Source: HyVt-443 sp964544655 (GTDB taxonomy: Bacteria > Pseudomonadota > Gammaproteobacteria > Chromatiales > Chromatiaceae). From it: a DNA stretch of 18,922 nucleotides. A program made the position numbers and the translations under genes. Location of the stretch: assembly GCA_964544655.1 (NCBI GenBank), contig CAZJCM010000043.1, forward strand, positions 1-18,922, written 5' to 3'. Positions 1-6,221 of the stretch are shown here, piece after piece (positions within the stretch are counted from its first letter, which is position 1; each line of letters opens with the position of its first letter). A model generated the notes under the pieces. That model was not told the origin of the DNA and did no database searches. It worked only from the letters and a program-made list of their open reading frames with translations.

Positions 1-49
1 ATAATCTGGGCGGGAATCAGAGGATAGCCATCAATTATTCTGGTTGTTC

Positions 50-478
50 TCAGTAGCTTGCCACCTGCTTGATGATTTCCTGATATGGAAATTGATCGAA
101 GGTGGTGAAGGTATCCATCGCCTGCTGTAACACACTATCGATATTTTCCACTGGAATGACTGCAGGCCGCTCGGGCTGCAGGGCGGTTTGCAGTCCCAGC
201 ATCCCCCCTGCCTGGAGGCGCATTGCCTTGGCATGGGGAAGAACGGATGAATCACCGGTCAGCTTCAGGGTAAAGCGCAGATGATTGCGCAGTTGCAGCA
301 AAAATGCCTTGCATCGATGGTGCCCCGAATCTGAGCGACAAAGTACGCCGACTCTTTCCGCCAGATAGAAGCGCTCGGCGTTCTGACAGGTGCATTGAGC
401 GGCGAGTATCGCCTTTTCATAATGGCAGGGGCGATCGTTTACCGCATCGTAGGTCTTGTGATAGGCGTCTTGATCCAT
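50..478 (-). CDS. Conserved hypothetical protein, Cys-rich N-terminal half
   Basis: 142-residue protein that I cannot name; it looks like a conserved proteobacterial protein of unknown function. What is seen: five cysteines in the first 56 residues (C18, C29, C31, C47, C56), spaced C-x10-C-x-C-x15-C-x8-C with two histidines at 53-54, then a cysteine-free C-terminal half with a GGMLGLQ segment near residue 91. There is no signal peptide or membrane segment, so it is probably cytoplasmic. The cysteine cluster suggests metal or Fe-S binding, but this is inference only. It starts six bases after the hslR stop and has no strong ribosome binding site of its own, so it is probably translated by coupling as the last gene of the grxC-hslR operon. 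The stop is TGA. Confidence 0.75.
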   Translation of the reverse strand: MDQDAYHKTYDAVNDRPCHYEKAILAAQCTCQNAERFYLAERVGVLCRSDSGHHRCKAFLLQLRNHLRFTLKLTGDSSVLPHAKAMRLQAGGMLGLQTALQPERPAVIPVENIDSVLQQAMDTFTTFDQFPYQEIIKQVASY

Positions 479-484
479 GGCGGC

Positions 485-889
485 TCAGGCCTGCTTGCGA
501 ATAAAACGACGTATCAAGCGGCGGTCTTTTTTATCCGGTTTTTCCGTCGCCTGCCTGGGGGCTGCCGCACGCAACAGGCGCTGCTGTTCCAACAGCGCCT
601 CACGCTGCCGTCGGCTGGCCTCGTCTTCATGATAGAAGGTTACCGCCTCACTGGCCGGACGGCGTTGCTTGGGAAGGACCTGAACCGTGACCTCCCATGC
701 CAGGGACCCTTTGTGAATAGAGAGTCGTGAACCGGGTTTGATCTCTTTTCCCGGTTTGGTCCGGTGGCCGTTGAGGTGCACCTTGCCACCGTTTATCGCT
801 TCGACCGCCAGCTGTCGGGTCTTGAAGAAACGTGCGGCCCAGAGCCATTTATCCAGCCGCATGCCTGCGGGCTTGTCTCCACCACTCAT
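485..889 (-). CDS. hslR: Heat shock protein 15 (ribosome-associated S4-domain protein)
   Basis: Hsp15 binds the free 50S subunit carrying a peptidyl-tRNA after abortive translation and helps recycle it. The protein is 134 residues, against about 133 in E. coli. The S4 RNA-binding domain begins at residue 10 (MRLDKWLWAARFFKTR) and carries the family's G-G-K-V-x-x-N-G segment and a K-P-G turn. A basic, arginine-rich tail (RRLIRRFIRK) ends the protein, as in the family. The start codon overlaps the grxC stop as ATGA, a sign of translational coupling; an internal ATG at residue 10 is possible but lacks this overlap. In E. coli this gene is sigma-32 controlled. Here it sits behind grxC and I see no separate heat-shock promoter. 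Confidence 0.93.
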   Translation of the reverse strand: MSGGDKPAGMRLDKWLWAARFFKTRQLAVEAINGGKVHLNGHRTKPGKEIKPGSRLSIHKGSLAWEVTVQVLPKQRRPASEAVTFYHEDEASRRQREALLEQQRLLRAAAPRQATEKPDKKDRRLIRRFIRKQA

Positions 890-1188
890 GTGATATCGGG
901 TTCATCCTGGGTGACATCGGGCTCTGCATGAGGTTCCAGGCCGAGCAGGGGATCCAGTTTGCCGAACGCATCCAGCTCAGCCATATCATCATAGCCGCCC
1001 ACATGAAAGTCATCGATGAATATCTGTGGCACTGTGCGGCGCTTGCTGCGTTCCAGCATTTCGCGCATCAGCTCACGGCTGAGTTCGATGTTGCGCTCTT
1101 CATAACTCACCCCTTTTTTCTGCAGCAGCGCCTTGGCGCGGATGCAATATGGGCAGATGTTGGTGGTGTAGATGACGACTTTTGGCAT
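886..1188 (-). CDS. grxC: Glutaredoxin 3 family protein
   Basis: Small thiol oxidoreductase that uses glutathione to reduce protein disulfides and mixed disulfides in the cytoplasm. The 100-residue protein has the dithiol active site CPYC at residues 12-15, the cis-proline loop TVPQIF, and the GG motif (HVGGYDD) that binds glutathione, all in the class I glutaredoxin order. The last ~17 residues, rich in D, E and P, extend beyond the usual ~83-85-residue length. A modest GAGA ribosome binding site lies a few bases before the ATG. First gene of a three-gene minus-strand operon; its stop overlaps the hslR start by two bases. The 187-base gap to the divergent pepN must hold both promoters, but I see no convincing -35/-10 pair in either direction. 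Confidence 0.93.
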   Translation of the reverse strand: MPKVVIYTTNICPYCIRAKALLQKKGVSYEERNIELSRELMREMLERSKRRTVPQIFIDDFHVGGYDDMAELDAFGKLDPLLGLEPHAEPDVTQDEPDIT

Positions 1189-1375
1189 GGGATTCTCTCG
1201 AAGTTGTATTGTTTTTCATCTTAGCAGGGGGTAACGGCCGGATCCAGATTTCCGATATGAGCTAACAGGGCATGCGGGTATTTGCCATAATGGGCCACCC
1301 GGTACATGAGGAAACCTGATTTCTGTTCCATGAAGCGACCGGCGATGTTTTGACATTAAAGATTGTGAGGAAAGC

Positions 1376-4018
1376 ATGCCTGAAAAAGCCCCCAAGACCA
1401 TTTTGTTACAGGACTATTGTCCACCCGAGTATCTGATCGATGAGGTGGAGCTCTATTTTGATCTGTACGAAGAGGAGGCGAGGGTACGCTCATCCCTGAA
1501 GATGCGACGCAATTCCGAATCCGAAAGCGTGGGAGATGCCCTGCGGCTGCATGGAGAACAGTTGGAATTGGTTTCTCTGAAACTGGATGGCCGGTGTCTC
1601 GATGCCGATGCTTACCGGGTGGATGCGGAAGGGCTCACCATTCATCAGGTGCCGGAGCGGTTCGTGCTGGAGAGTGAAGTGGTGATCCGGCCCCAGGAGA
1701 ATACCGCCCTGGAAGGGTTGTATAAGTCTGGGAATCTGTTCTGTACTCAATGTGAGGCGGAGGGTTTTCGCCGCATCACCTGGTATCTGGATCGCCCCGA
1801 CGTGATGGCCCGTTTTCGCACCCACATAACTGCCGACAGATCACGTTATCCGGTGTTGTTGTCAAATGGCAATCCAGTGAGCAGCGAAGCATTGGCGGAC
1901 GGGCGTCACCGGGTGAGTTGGGAAGATCCCTATCCCAAGCCAGCCTATCTCTTTGCCCTGGTGGCAGGTGATCTCAGTGTGATGGAGGATACCTATACCA
2001 CTTCATCAGGCCGTGAGGTGAAACTGCACATCTATGTAGAGCCGGAGAATATCGATAAGTGTGACCATGCGATGCGATCCTTGAAACAGGCGATGCGCTG
2101 GGACGAAGAGATGTATGGCCGCGAGTATGACCTGGATATTTACATGATCGTGGCAGTAAACGACTTCAACATGGGGGCGATGGAGAACAAGGGGCTGAAT
2201 ATCTTCAATGCCAAGTATGTATTGGCCCGCCCTGATACCGCAACCGACGGGGATTTTCAGGGCATCGAGGGGGTGATCGCTCACGAGTATTTTCACAACT
2301 GGACCGGTAATCGCATCACCTGCCGTGATTGGTTTCAGCTCAGTCTGAAAGAGGGGCTGACCGTGTTCAGGGATCAGGAATTTTCTGCCGATATGGGTTC
2401 GAGGCAGGTCAAGCGGATAGAGGATGTGAGACTGTTGCGTGCCCATCAGTTTGCTGAGGATGCGGGGCCTATGGCCCACCCTGTGCGGCCTGAATCCTAT
2501 ATCGAAATCAATAATTTCTACACGGTTACCGTGTACGAGAAAGGTGCTGAGGTGGTGCGCATGCAGCATACCCTGCTGGGGCCTGAACTGTTTCGGCGGG
2601 GTATGGATCTCTATTTCGAGCGTTTTGATGGACAAGCGGTGACGACCGATGACTTTGTCCAGTGCATGGCCGATGTCAGTGGCCGGGACCTGCAGCAGTT
2701 CAAACGCTGGTACAGTCAGGCAGGCACGCCCGAGCTTTTCATCAGCAGTGAGTATGACGCGGAGGCCGGACACTACACGCTGGATATCACCCAGCGTTGT
2801 CCGCCAAGCCCGGGACAGCCGGACAAGGCGCCCTTTCATATCCCGTTGGCGATAGGCCTGCTGGATGCGGACGGCCGGGATCTTCCGCTGCGCCTGGTGG
2901 GTGAAAGTGAGCAGGAAGGACAAGCCACACAACGTGTTCTGGAACTGTGTGAGGGCCATCAGCGATATACCTTTGAGGGATTGTCCGCCAGGCCTGTTCC
3001 CTCTCTTCTTCGCGGCTTTTCTGCGCCGGTCAAGGTCCATTATGACTACAGTGACCAGGCCTTGATGTTCCTGATGTCCCACGACAGTGATGGGTTCAAT
3101 CGCTGGGATGCGGCACAGAAACTGGCGCAAAAGATCTTATTGCAGCAGGTGGCAGGCGAGGATCGGGTCGAGGTGGCCGATTTCGTCGATGCATTTCGTC
3201 ATGCATTGAATGATCCCGGAGCGGATCAGGCGTTACTGGCTGAAATCCTGACCCTGCCGGCTGAATCATACCTGGGGGATCAGATGGAGGTGGTCGATGT
3301 GGACGGTATTCATCGGGCCAGGGAGGCGCTCAAGAGCAGACTGGCGCGGGAACTGCGGGATGACTTCATTGTCATCTATGAACGTAATCAGGAGGTCGGA
3401 GAATACGACATTACGCCCGCTTCCATCGCCCGGCGCCGGCTGAAGAATCTATGCCTCGATTATCTGATGCAACTGGAAGAGCCGGAAATCGAGCAGCGCT
3501 GTATCGATCAATACAGTCGTGGCAACAACATGACGGATGTCATCCAGGCCCTCGGTCTCATCGCTGGCAGTGACATCGATCAGCGCACTGCTATCCTGCA
3601 GGATTTTTATCAACGCTGGCAAGAGGATCCACTGGTGCTGGACAAGTGGTTTACGGTACAGGCGATGTCGAAGCGGGAAGATACCTTGCAGCAGGTTGAA
3701 GAACTATTGCTGCACCCTGCCTTTTTCATCACCAATCCAAATAGAGTGCGCAGCCTGGTGGGGGCCTTCTGCAGTGGCAATCCGGTACGTTTCCATGATC
3801 TGAGTGGCAAGGGCTATCGTTTTCTTGCCGACCAGGTGTTACAACTCGACGGAATGAACCCTCAAGTGGCGGCACGCCTGTTACGCATCATGGCACGCTG
3901 GCGCCATTATGATAGTGTGCGCCAAACCATGATGCGAGGTCAGTTGGAGCGCATCCTTCAGACAAGTGGATTGTCCAGAGATGTTTACGAGATTGCCAGC
4001 AAGAGCCTTGCTGAATGA
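1376..4018 (+). CDS. pepN: Aminopeptidase N (M1 family zinc metallopeptidase)
   Basis: Cytoplasmic broad-specificity aminopeptidase that removes N-terminal residues late in protein turnover. It is 880 residues long, close to the 870 of E. coli PepN. The catalytic set is complete: exopeptidase motif GAMEN at 267-271, zinc motif HEYFH at 303-307 with third ligand E326 in the segment LKEGLTV, and the transition-state tyrosine Y387. These are offset by six from the E. coli positions, so the domain layout is conserved. The C-terminal helical domain runs to the end without a break. The start is chosen for the GTGAGGAAAGC ribosome binding site just upstream. It is flanked by the divergent grxC operon and appears monocistronic. 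A 7-bp inverted repeat with a 3-base loop (3997-4013) overlaps the last codons but has no T-tract. Confidence 0.97.
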   Translation: MPEKAPKTILLQDYCPPEYLIDEVELYFDLYEEEARVRSSLKMRRNSESESVGDALRLHGEQLELVSLKLDGRCLDADAYRVDAEGLTIHQVPERFVLESEVVIRPQENTALEGLYKSGNLFCTQCEAEGFRRITWYLDRPDVMARFRTHITADRSRYPVLLSNGNPVSSEALADGRHRVSWEDPYPKPAYLFALVAGDLSVMEDTYTTSSGREVKLHIYVEPENIDKCDHAMRSLKQAMRWDEEMYGREYDLDIYMIVAVNDFNMGAMENKGLNIFNAKYVLARPDTATDGDFQGIEGVIAHEYFHNWTGNRITCRDWFQLSLKEGLTVFRDQEFSADMGSRQVKRIEDVRLLRAHQFAEDAGPMAHPVRPESYIEINNFYTVTVYEKGAEVVRMQHTLLGPELFRRGMDLYFERFDGQAVTTDDFVQCMADVSGRDLQQFKRWYSQAGTPELFISSEYDAEAGHYTLDITQRCPPSPGQPDKAPFHIPLAIGLLDADGRDLPLRLVGESEQEGQATQRVLELCEGHQRYTFEGLSARPVPSLLRGFSAPVKVHYDYSDQALMFLMSHDSDGFNRWDAAQKLAQKILLQQVAGEDRVEVADFVDAFRHALNDPGADQALLAEILTLPAESYLGDQMEVVDVDGIHRAREALKSRLARELRDDFIVIYERNQEVGEYDITPASIARRRLKNLCLDYLMQLEEPEIEQRCIDQYSRGNNMTDVIQALGLIAGSDIDQRTAILQDFYQRWQEDPLVLDKWFTVQAMSKREDTLQQVEELLLHPAFFITNPNRVRSLVGAFCSGNPVRFHDLSGKGYRFLADQVLQLDGMNPQVAARLLRIMARWRHYDSVRQTMMRGQLERILQTSGLSRDVYEIASKSLAE

Positions 4019-4075
4019 TTCCGGAGATACTTCTGTCTATATTTGCGGCATGCGGTGATTGAATTCTATAAAGAA

Positions 4076-4105
4076 TTGATCATATGTGCCGAAGCAAAAT
4101 ATAAT
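4076..4105 (+). promoter_or_regulatory. Sigma-70-type promoter for the histone-like gene
   Basis: TTGATC (4076-4081), an 18-base spacer, then a perfect TATAAT (4100-4105). It lies in the pepN to histone-like gap and points at the downstream gene. Transcription would begin near 4112, giving a leader of about 117 bases. Confidence 0.6.
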
Positions 4106-4120
4106 CCTTTTTTTGTGACG

Positions 4121-4191
4121 CTATTCAGCACTTTTCGGATTGGCTGCTATCTAACCGTTATCGGTGATGACTCTCTTAAAAAGCTGAATAG
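4121..4191 (+). promoter_or_regulatory. Structured 5' leader (nested inverted repeats)
   Basis: CTATTCAGC (4121-4129) is perfectly complementary to GCTGAATAG (4183-4191); a flanking G-U pair could extend the helix. Inside the ~53-base loop is a second perfect hairpin, ACCG-TTAT-CGGT (4154-4165). The structure lies between the predicted promoter and the ribosome binding site of the histone-like gene. I cannot match it to a known riboswitch or leader family. Confidence 0.4.
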
Positions 4192-4214
4192 TTATCTTTA
4201 AATTTTTAGATGAC

Positions 4215-4223
4215 GGAGGTGAT
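4215..4223 (+). promoter_or_regulatory. Very strong ribosome binding site
   Basis: GGAGGTGAT matches nine consecutive bases of the anti-Shine-Dalgarno complement. With nine bases between GGAGG and the ATG at 4229, it fixes the start of the histone-like gene and suggests high expression. Confidence 0.75.
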
Positions 4224-4228
4224 ATTAA

Positions 4229-4834
4229 ATGCGGGACGATAACGATCAGGAAAGCGGTACATCTGAACCAAAGACAGAGGTGAAAAAGGCTACTGCCAGG
4301 AAGAAGTCACCTGCCAGGAAGAAAGTCGCCGCGAAGAAAACGGCGGCCAGGAAGAAAACTGTAGCCAAGAAAAGCCCCGTGACCAGGAAAAAAGCGGTGG
4401 CTTCCAAAAAGAAGGCGGCGGTGACGAAAAAGGTCGCACAAAGCAGTCCGCAGGAAGCAAAGTCTTCCGGACGTCGGGGAAGGCCGGTTTCAGTGGAGGT
4501 TCTTCAGCGCAAACTGAAAAGAGCCGAAGATGCACTGAAGGCGGAAAAGGCGTTGCGCGTCAAATTGCGTCAGGAGCAACGTAAGGCTGCAGCAGTTGCC
4601 GCTGCGGCGAAAAAGGAACTCAAAGCAGAGTTGGCTCAGCTCAAGCGTACCATTGCGAATTTGCTGGATGAGCGTAAGAAATCAGAACAGGAACTGGCGC
4701 AGCGGCAAAAAATGGAGGCCGCTCGAGAATCCGCAGTGAGCAAATTCATCCAGCGCTGGGAAAAGAAGTATCTGAGTGATCTTGCGCGGAAGAGTGCGAA
4801 AAAAGGAAAACGTGGACGTCAGCGAAAGTCGTAA
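4229..4834 (+). CDS. Histone H1-like / AlgP-type DNA-binding protein with AT-hook
   Basis: 201-residue, extremely basic protein. Residues 18-70 are a low-complexity lysine/alanine tail with short repeats (ARKKSPARKK, AAKKTAARKK, VAKKSP) like eukaryotic H1 C-termini and Pseudomonas AlgP. An AT-hook core RGRP (83-86) within GRRGRPVS follows. Residues ~90-165 are charged and heptad-like (LKRAEDALKAEKALRVKL, then LAQLKRTIANLL), predicting a coiled coil. The end has a short conserved-looking block (KFIQRWEKKYLSDL) and a basic tail. Expected role: nucleoid-associated DNA binding or bridging, with the AT-hook in minor grooves. The specific targets are unknown. The gene has its own promoter, a structured leader, an excellent ribosome binding site and a strong terminator, so it is probably an abundant, monocistronic product. 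Similar lysine-rich tails arise repeatedly, so true homology to AlgP is uncertain. Confidence 0.85.
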   Translation: MRDDNDQESGTSEPKTEVKKATARKKSPARKKVAAKKTAARKKTVAKKSPVTRKKAVASKKKAAVTKKVAQSSPQEAKSSGRRGRPVSVEVLQRKLKRAEDALKAEKALRVKLRQEQRKAAAVAAAAKKELKAELAQLKRTIANLLDERKKSEQELAQRQKMEAARESAVSKFIQRWEKKYLSDLARKSAKKGKRGRQRKS

Positions 4835-4848
4835 CAGATCGCTCTCTT

Positions 4849-4871
4849 TGGGGCGGCCTGTTGCCGCCCCA
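4849..4871 (+). terminator. GC-rich hairpin after the histone-like gene
   Basis: GGGGCGGC (4850-4857) pairs with GCCGCCCC (4863-4870) around a 5-base loop CTGTT. No T-tract follows, so alone it is not a canonical terminator. It probably protects the mRNA 3' end or works with the terminator 22 bases further on. Confidence 0.5.
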
Positions 4872-4890
4872 TGCGCAGCAGTCGAATCTG

Positions 4891-4923
4891 CAAAAGCCCC
4901 TGGTTGCAGGGGCTTTGTTTTTA
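4891..4923 (+). terminator. Rho-independent terminator
   Basis: AAAGCCCCTG (4893-4902) is perfectly complementary to CAGGGGCTTT (4907-4916) around a four-base GTTG loop, followed by G and five Ts (4918-4922). It ends the histone-like transcript. Part of an A-run precedes the stem, so it may also work weakly on the other strand. Confidence 0.92.
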
Positions 4924-5084
4924 TCCCTGGTAAACTGTGGAAGTTTATTGCCGATCGATGCCCATTCAGACGATAAGTTGAGAGTGACCCATGCCGGGCG
5001 TCGAATTCCTGCTTCTGAACGTGGAGCTGTGTTTGAATATATGATGATGAATAGACCCGTAATATCCTGCAGGCGGAGGTTGTG

Positions 5085-5582
5085 ATGCGCCGTTCGCTTT
5101 ACCCATGGCGGCTCGATGCGCTGTTCAATGGTCGTCCCACCGTGGGTGGACTGATGGATCTTTGTGAAGAGAACTATCGCCACATCATGCGGCTGGCCCC
5201 ATGCCTGCGTGAGCTGTCAGGCTGTTACCGGTCCCAGCCGGCCGGTGCCATGGAACTGTATCTGCAGATACTGGAACAAACGCCTTATACCAGCTTGATT
5301 CATATCACTTATTACTTTTCCCAGGCGGGTGGACATCGGCCTGACCCGGATGCCCGGATCAGAATCTATCATGATTCACGGCAGGCCGAGGTGATTCATA
5401 TCCGGCAGCGTGCGCTGCCGCTGAACAGCGGCCCGTTGCGTCCAACCATGGCGCAGAAATGGAAGATCAATATGTTTCTGTCGAAGTGGCTTGCCTATTG
5501 TCGGCAGCAGCAACATGGTTTCACCCCTGACCAGCGCATAGAACAGATGCTGATCAATGATGATTTGGTCGAATCCTGTTGA
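5085..5582 (+). CDS. DUF1249 family protein (YqiB-like)
   Basis: 165-residue cytoplasmic protein of the DUF1249 family, whose E. coli member YqiB is about 140 residues. Biochemical function is unknown. The family signature is visible: an N-terminal MxLCEENYRxIMRLxP segment, a central ITYYF strand, a DPDARIRIYHD segment and an RQRALPL block, ending in an MFLSKWLAYC helix. ATG at 5085 is preferred over GTG at 5082 because GGAGG (5074-5078) is six bases upstream of the ATG but only three from the GTG. In E. coli the family member lies in the nudF-yqiB-cpdA cluster. Here neither neighbour is present: an unrelated terminated gene lies upstream and iscR downstream. I see no convincing promoter in 4924-5081. 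Confidence 0.88.
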   Translation: MRRSLYPWRLDALFNGRPTVGGLMDLCEENYRHIMRLAPCLRELSGCYRSQPAGAMELYLQILEQTPYTSLIHITYYFSQAGGHRPDPDARIRIYHDSRQAEVIHIRQRALPLNSGPLRPTMAQKWKINMFLSKWLAYCRQQQHGFTPDQRIEQMLINDDLVESC

Positions 5583-5639
5583 TCGAGAGCGGGTTAGGAA
5601 ATTTCTTCCTCAATCTTTTAGAACCAATCAAATTAATTC

Positions 5640-5669
5640 TTGACAAAAATTGTGGGTGAATGATAGCGT
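5640..5669 (+). promoter_or_regulatory. Probable iscR promoter
   Basis: A perfect -35 TTGACA (5640-5645). With an 18-base spacer the -10 would be TAGCGT (5664-5669), a weak match. Its downstream edge touches a palindrome, which fits a repressible promoter. Confidence 0.5.
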
Positions 5670-5696
5670 TATAACCAAGTAAAAAACTTGGTAATA
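5670..5696. promoter_or_regulatory. Palindromic operator upstream of iscR (likely IscR autoregulatory site)
   Basis: Perfect arms ACCAAGT (5674-5680) and ACTTGGT (5686-5692) are separated by five As. After one mismatched pair the symmetry continues as TAT (5670-5672) and ATA (5694-5696), giving a 27-bp site. The AT-rich centre and ATA/TAT ends resemble the architecture of IscR type 1 sites, although the inner arm bases differ from the E. coli consensus. It overlaps the expected -10 and start region, suiting autorepression. The binding protein is inferred, not shown. Confidence 0.6.
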
Positions 5697-5721
5697 AGGC
5701 AATGCGCCGGGAATCACAATT

Positions 5722-6201
5722 ATGAGACTTTCAACCAAAGGTCGTTATGCAGTTACAGCCATGCTCGATCTGGCGTTACAGGGCGGTGAAGGCCCTGTGA
5801 CACTGGCAGAGATATCGGAAACACAAGGTATTTCACTGTCTTACCTGGAGCAGCTGTTCGCCTGCCTCAGAGGTAAACAGCTGGTGCGTGGCGTGAGGGG
5901 GCCGGGAGGCGGCTATTATCTGGGACGTGCGCCGGAGGATATCTCCATTGCTGACATCATCTGTGCCGTCGATGAGTGGGTGGAATTCACCCGTTGTGGC
6001 GGAAACCGTGATTGCAAGGATGGAAAGCGCTGTCTGACGCACAATCTCTGGGATGACCTCAGTAATGAGATCTTTACCTTTCTGAGCCGGATCAGCCTGG
6101 CAAAACTGATCGAACGGGGGGGATTGAAAGAGGGCGGCTGCATCAATGACAAGCAAACGGACAATGCCGTTGCGTCGCCACGCGATTTTCGCGCTGCCTG
6201 A
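5722..6201 (+). CDS. iscR: IscR, Rrf2-family Fe-S cluster transcriptional regulator
   Basis: Homodimeric winged-helix regulator that senses Fe-S status through a [2Fe-2S] cluster and controls Fe-S assembly genes. The 159 residues align closely with E. coli IscR from the first residue (MRLSTKGRYAVTAMLDLAL). The recognition helix segment SLSYLEQLF contains E43, the residue that discriminates type 1 from type 2 sites in E. coli. The wing has VRGPGGGY. Cluster ligands C92, C98, C104 and H107 (C-x5-C-x5-C-LTH) are all present at E. coli numbering. It is unusual in standing alone: no iscS, iscU, iscA, hscBA or fdx follows, and the next gene is convergent. The ribosome binding site is weak. It could be a stand-alone IscR paralogue controlling a different regulon. 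Confidence 0.92.
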   Translation: MRLSTKGRYAVTAMLDLALQGGEGPVTLAEISETQGISLSYLEQLFACLRGKQLVRGVRGPGGGYYLGRAPEDISIADIICAVDEWVEFTRCGGNRDCKDGKRCLTHNLWDDLSNEIFTFLSRISLAKLIERGGLKEGGCINDKQTDNAVASPRDFRAA

Positions 6202-6221
6202 TCTCCCTCGGGCCGGAGGGC

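Noticed and set aside
1350..1355. TTGACA just upstream of pepN
   Set aside because: Only about 20 bases before the start codon, too close to be a -35 for this gene, and no -10 fits.
2006..3130. Long minus-strand open frame (374 codons) inside pepN
   Set aside because: Antisense shadow of a GC-rich gene; pepN carries complete catalytic motifs on the plus strand.
4861..5085. Open frame of 74 codons with a lipoprotein-like hydrophobic stretch, ending in a TGATG overlap with the DUF1249 gene
   Set aside because: It begins inside the terminator hairpins of the preceding gene, has no ribosome binding site and its sequence resembles no protein I know.
6205..6220. CCCTC/GAGGG hairpin between the convergent iscR and kinase genes as a bidirectional terminator
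   Set aside because: Only five base pairs and no T-run on either strand.
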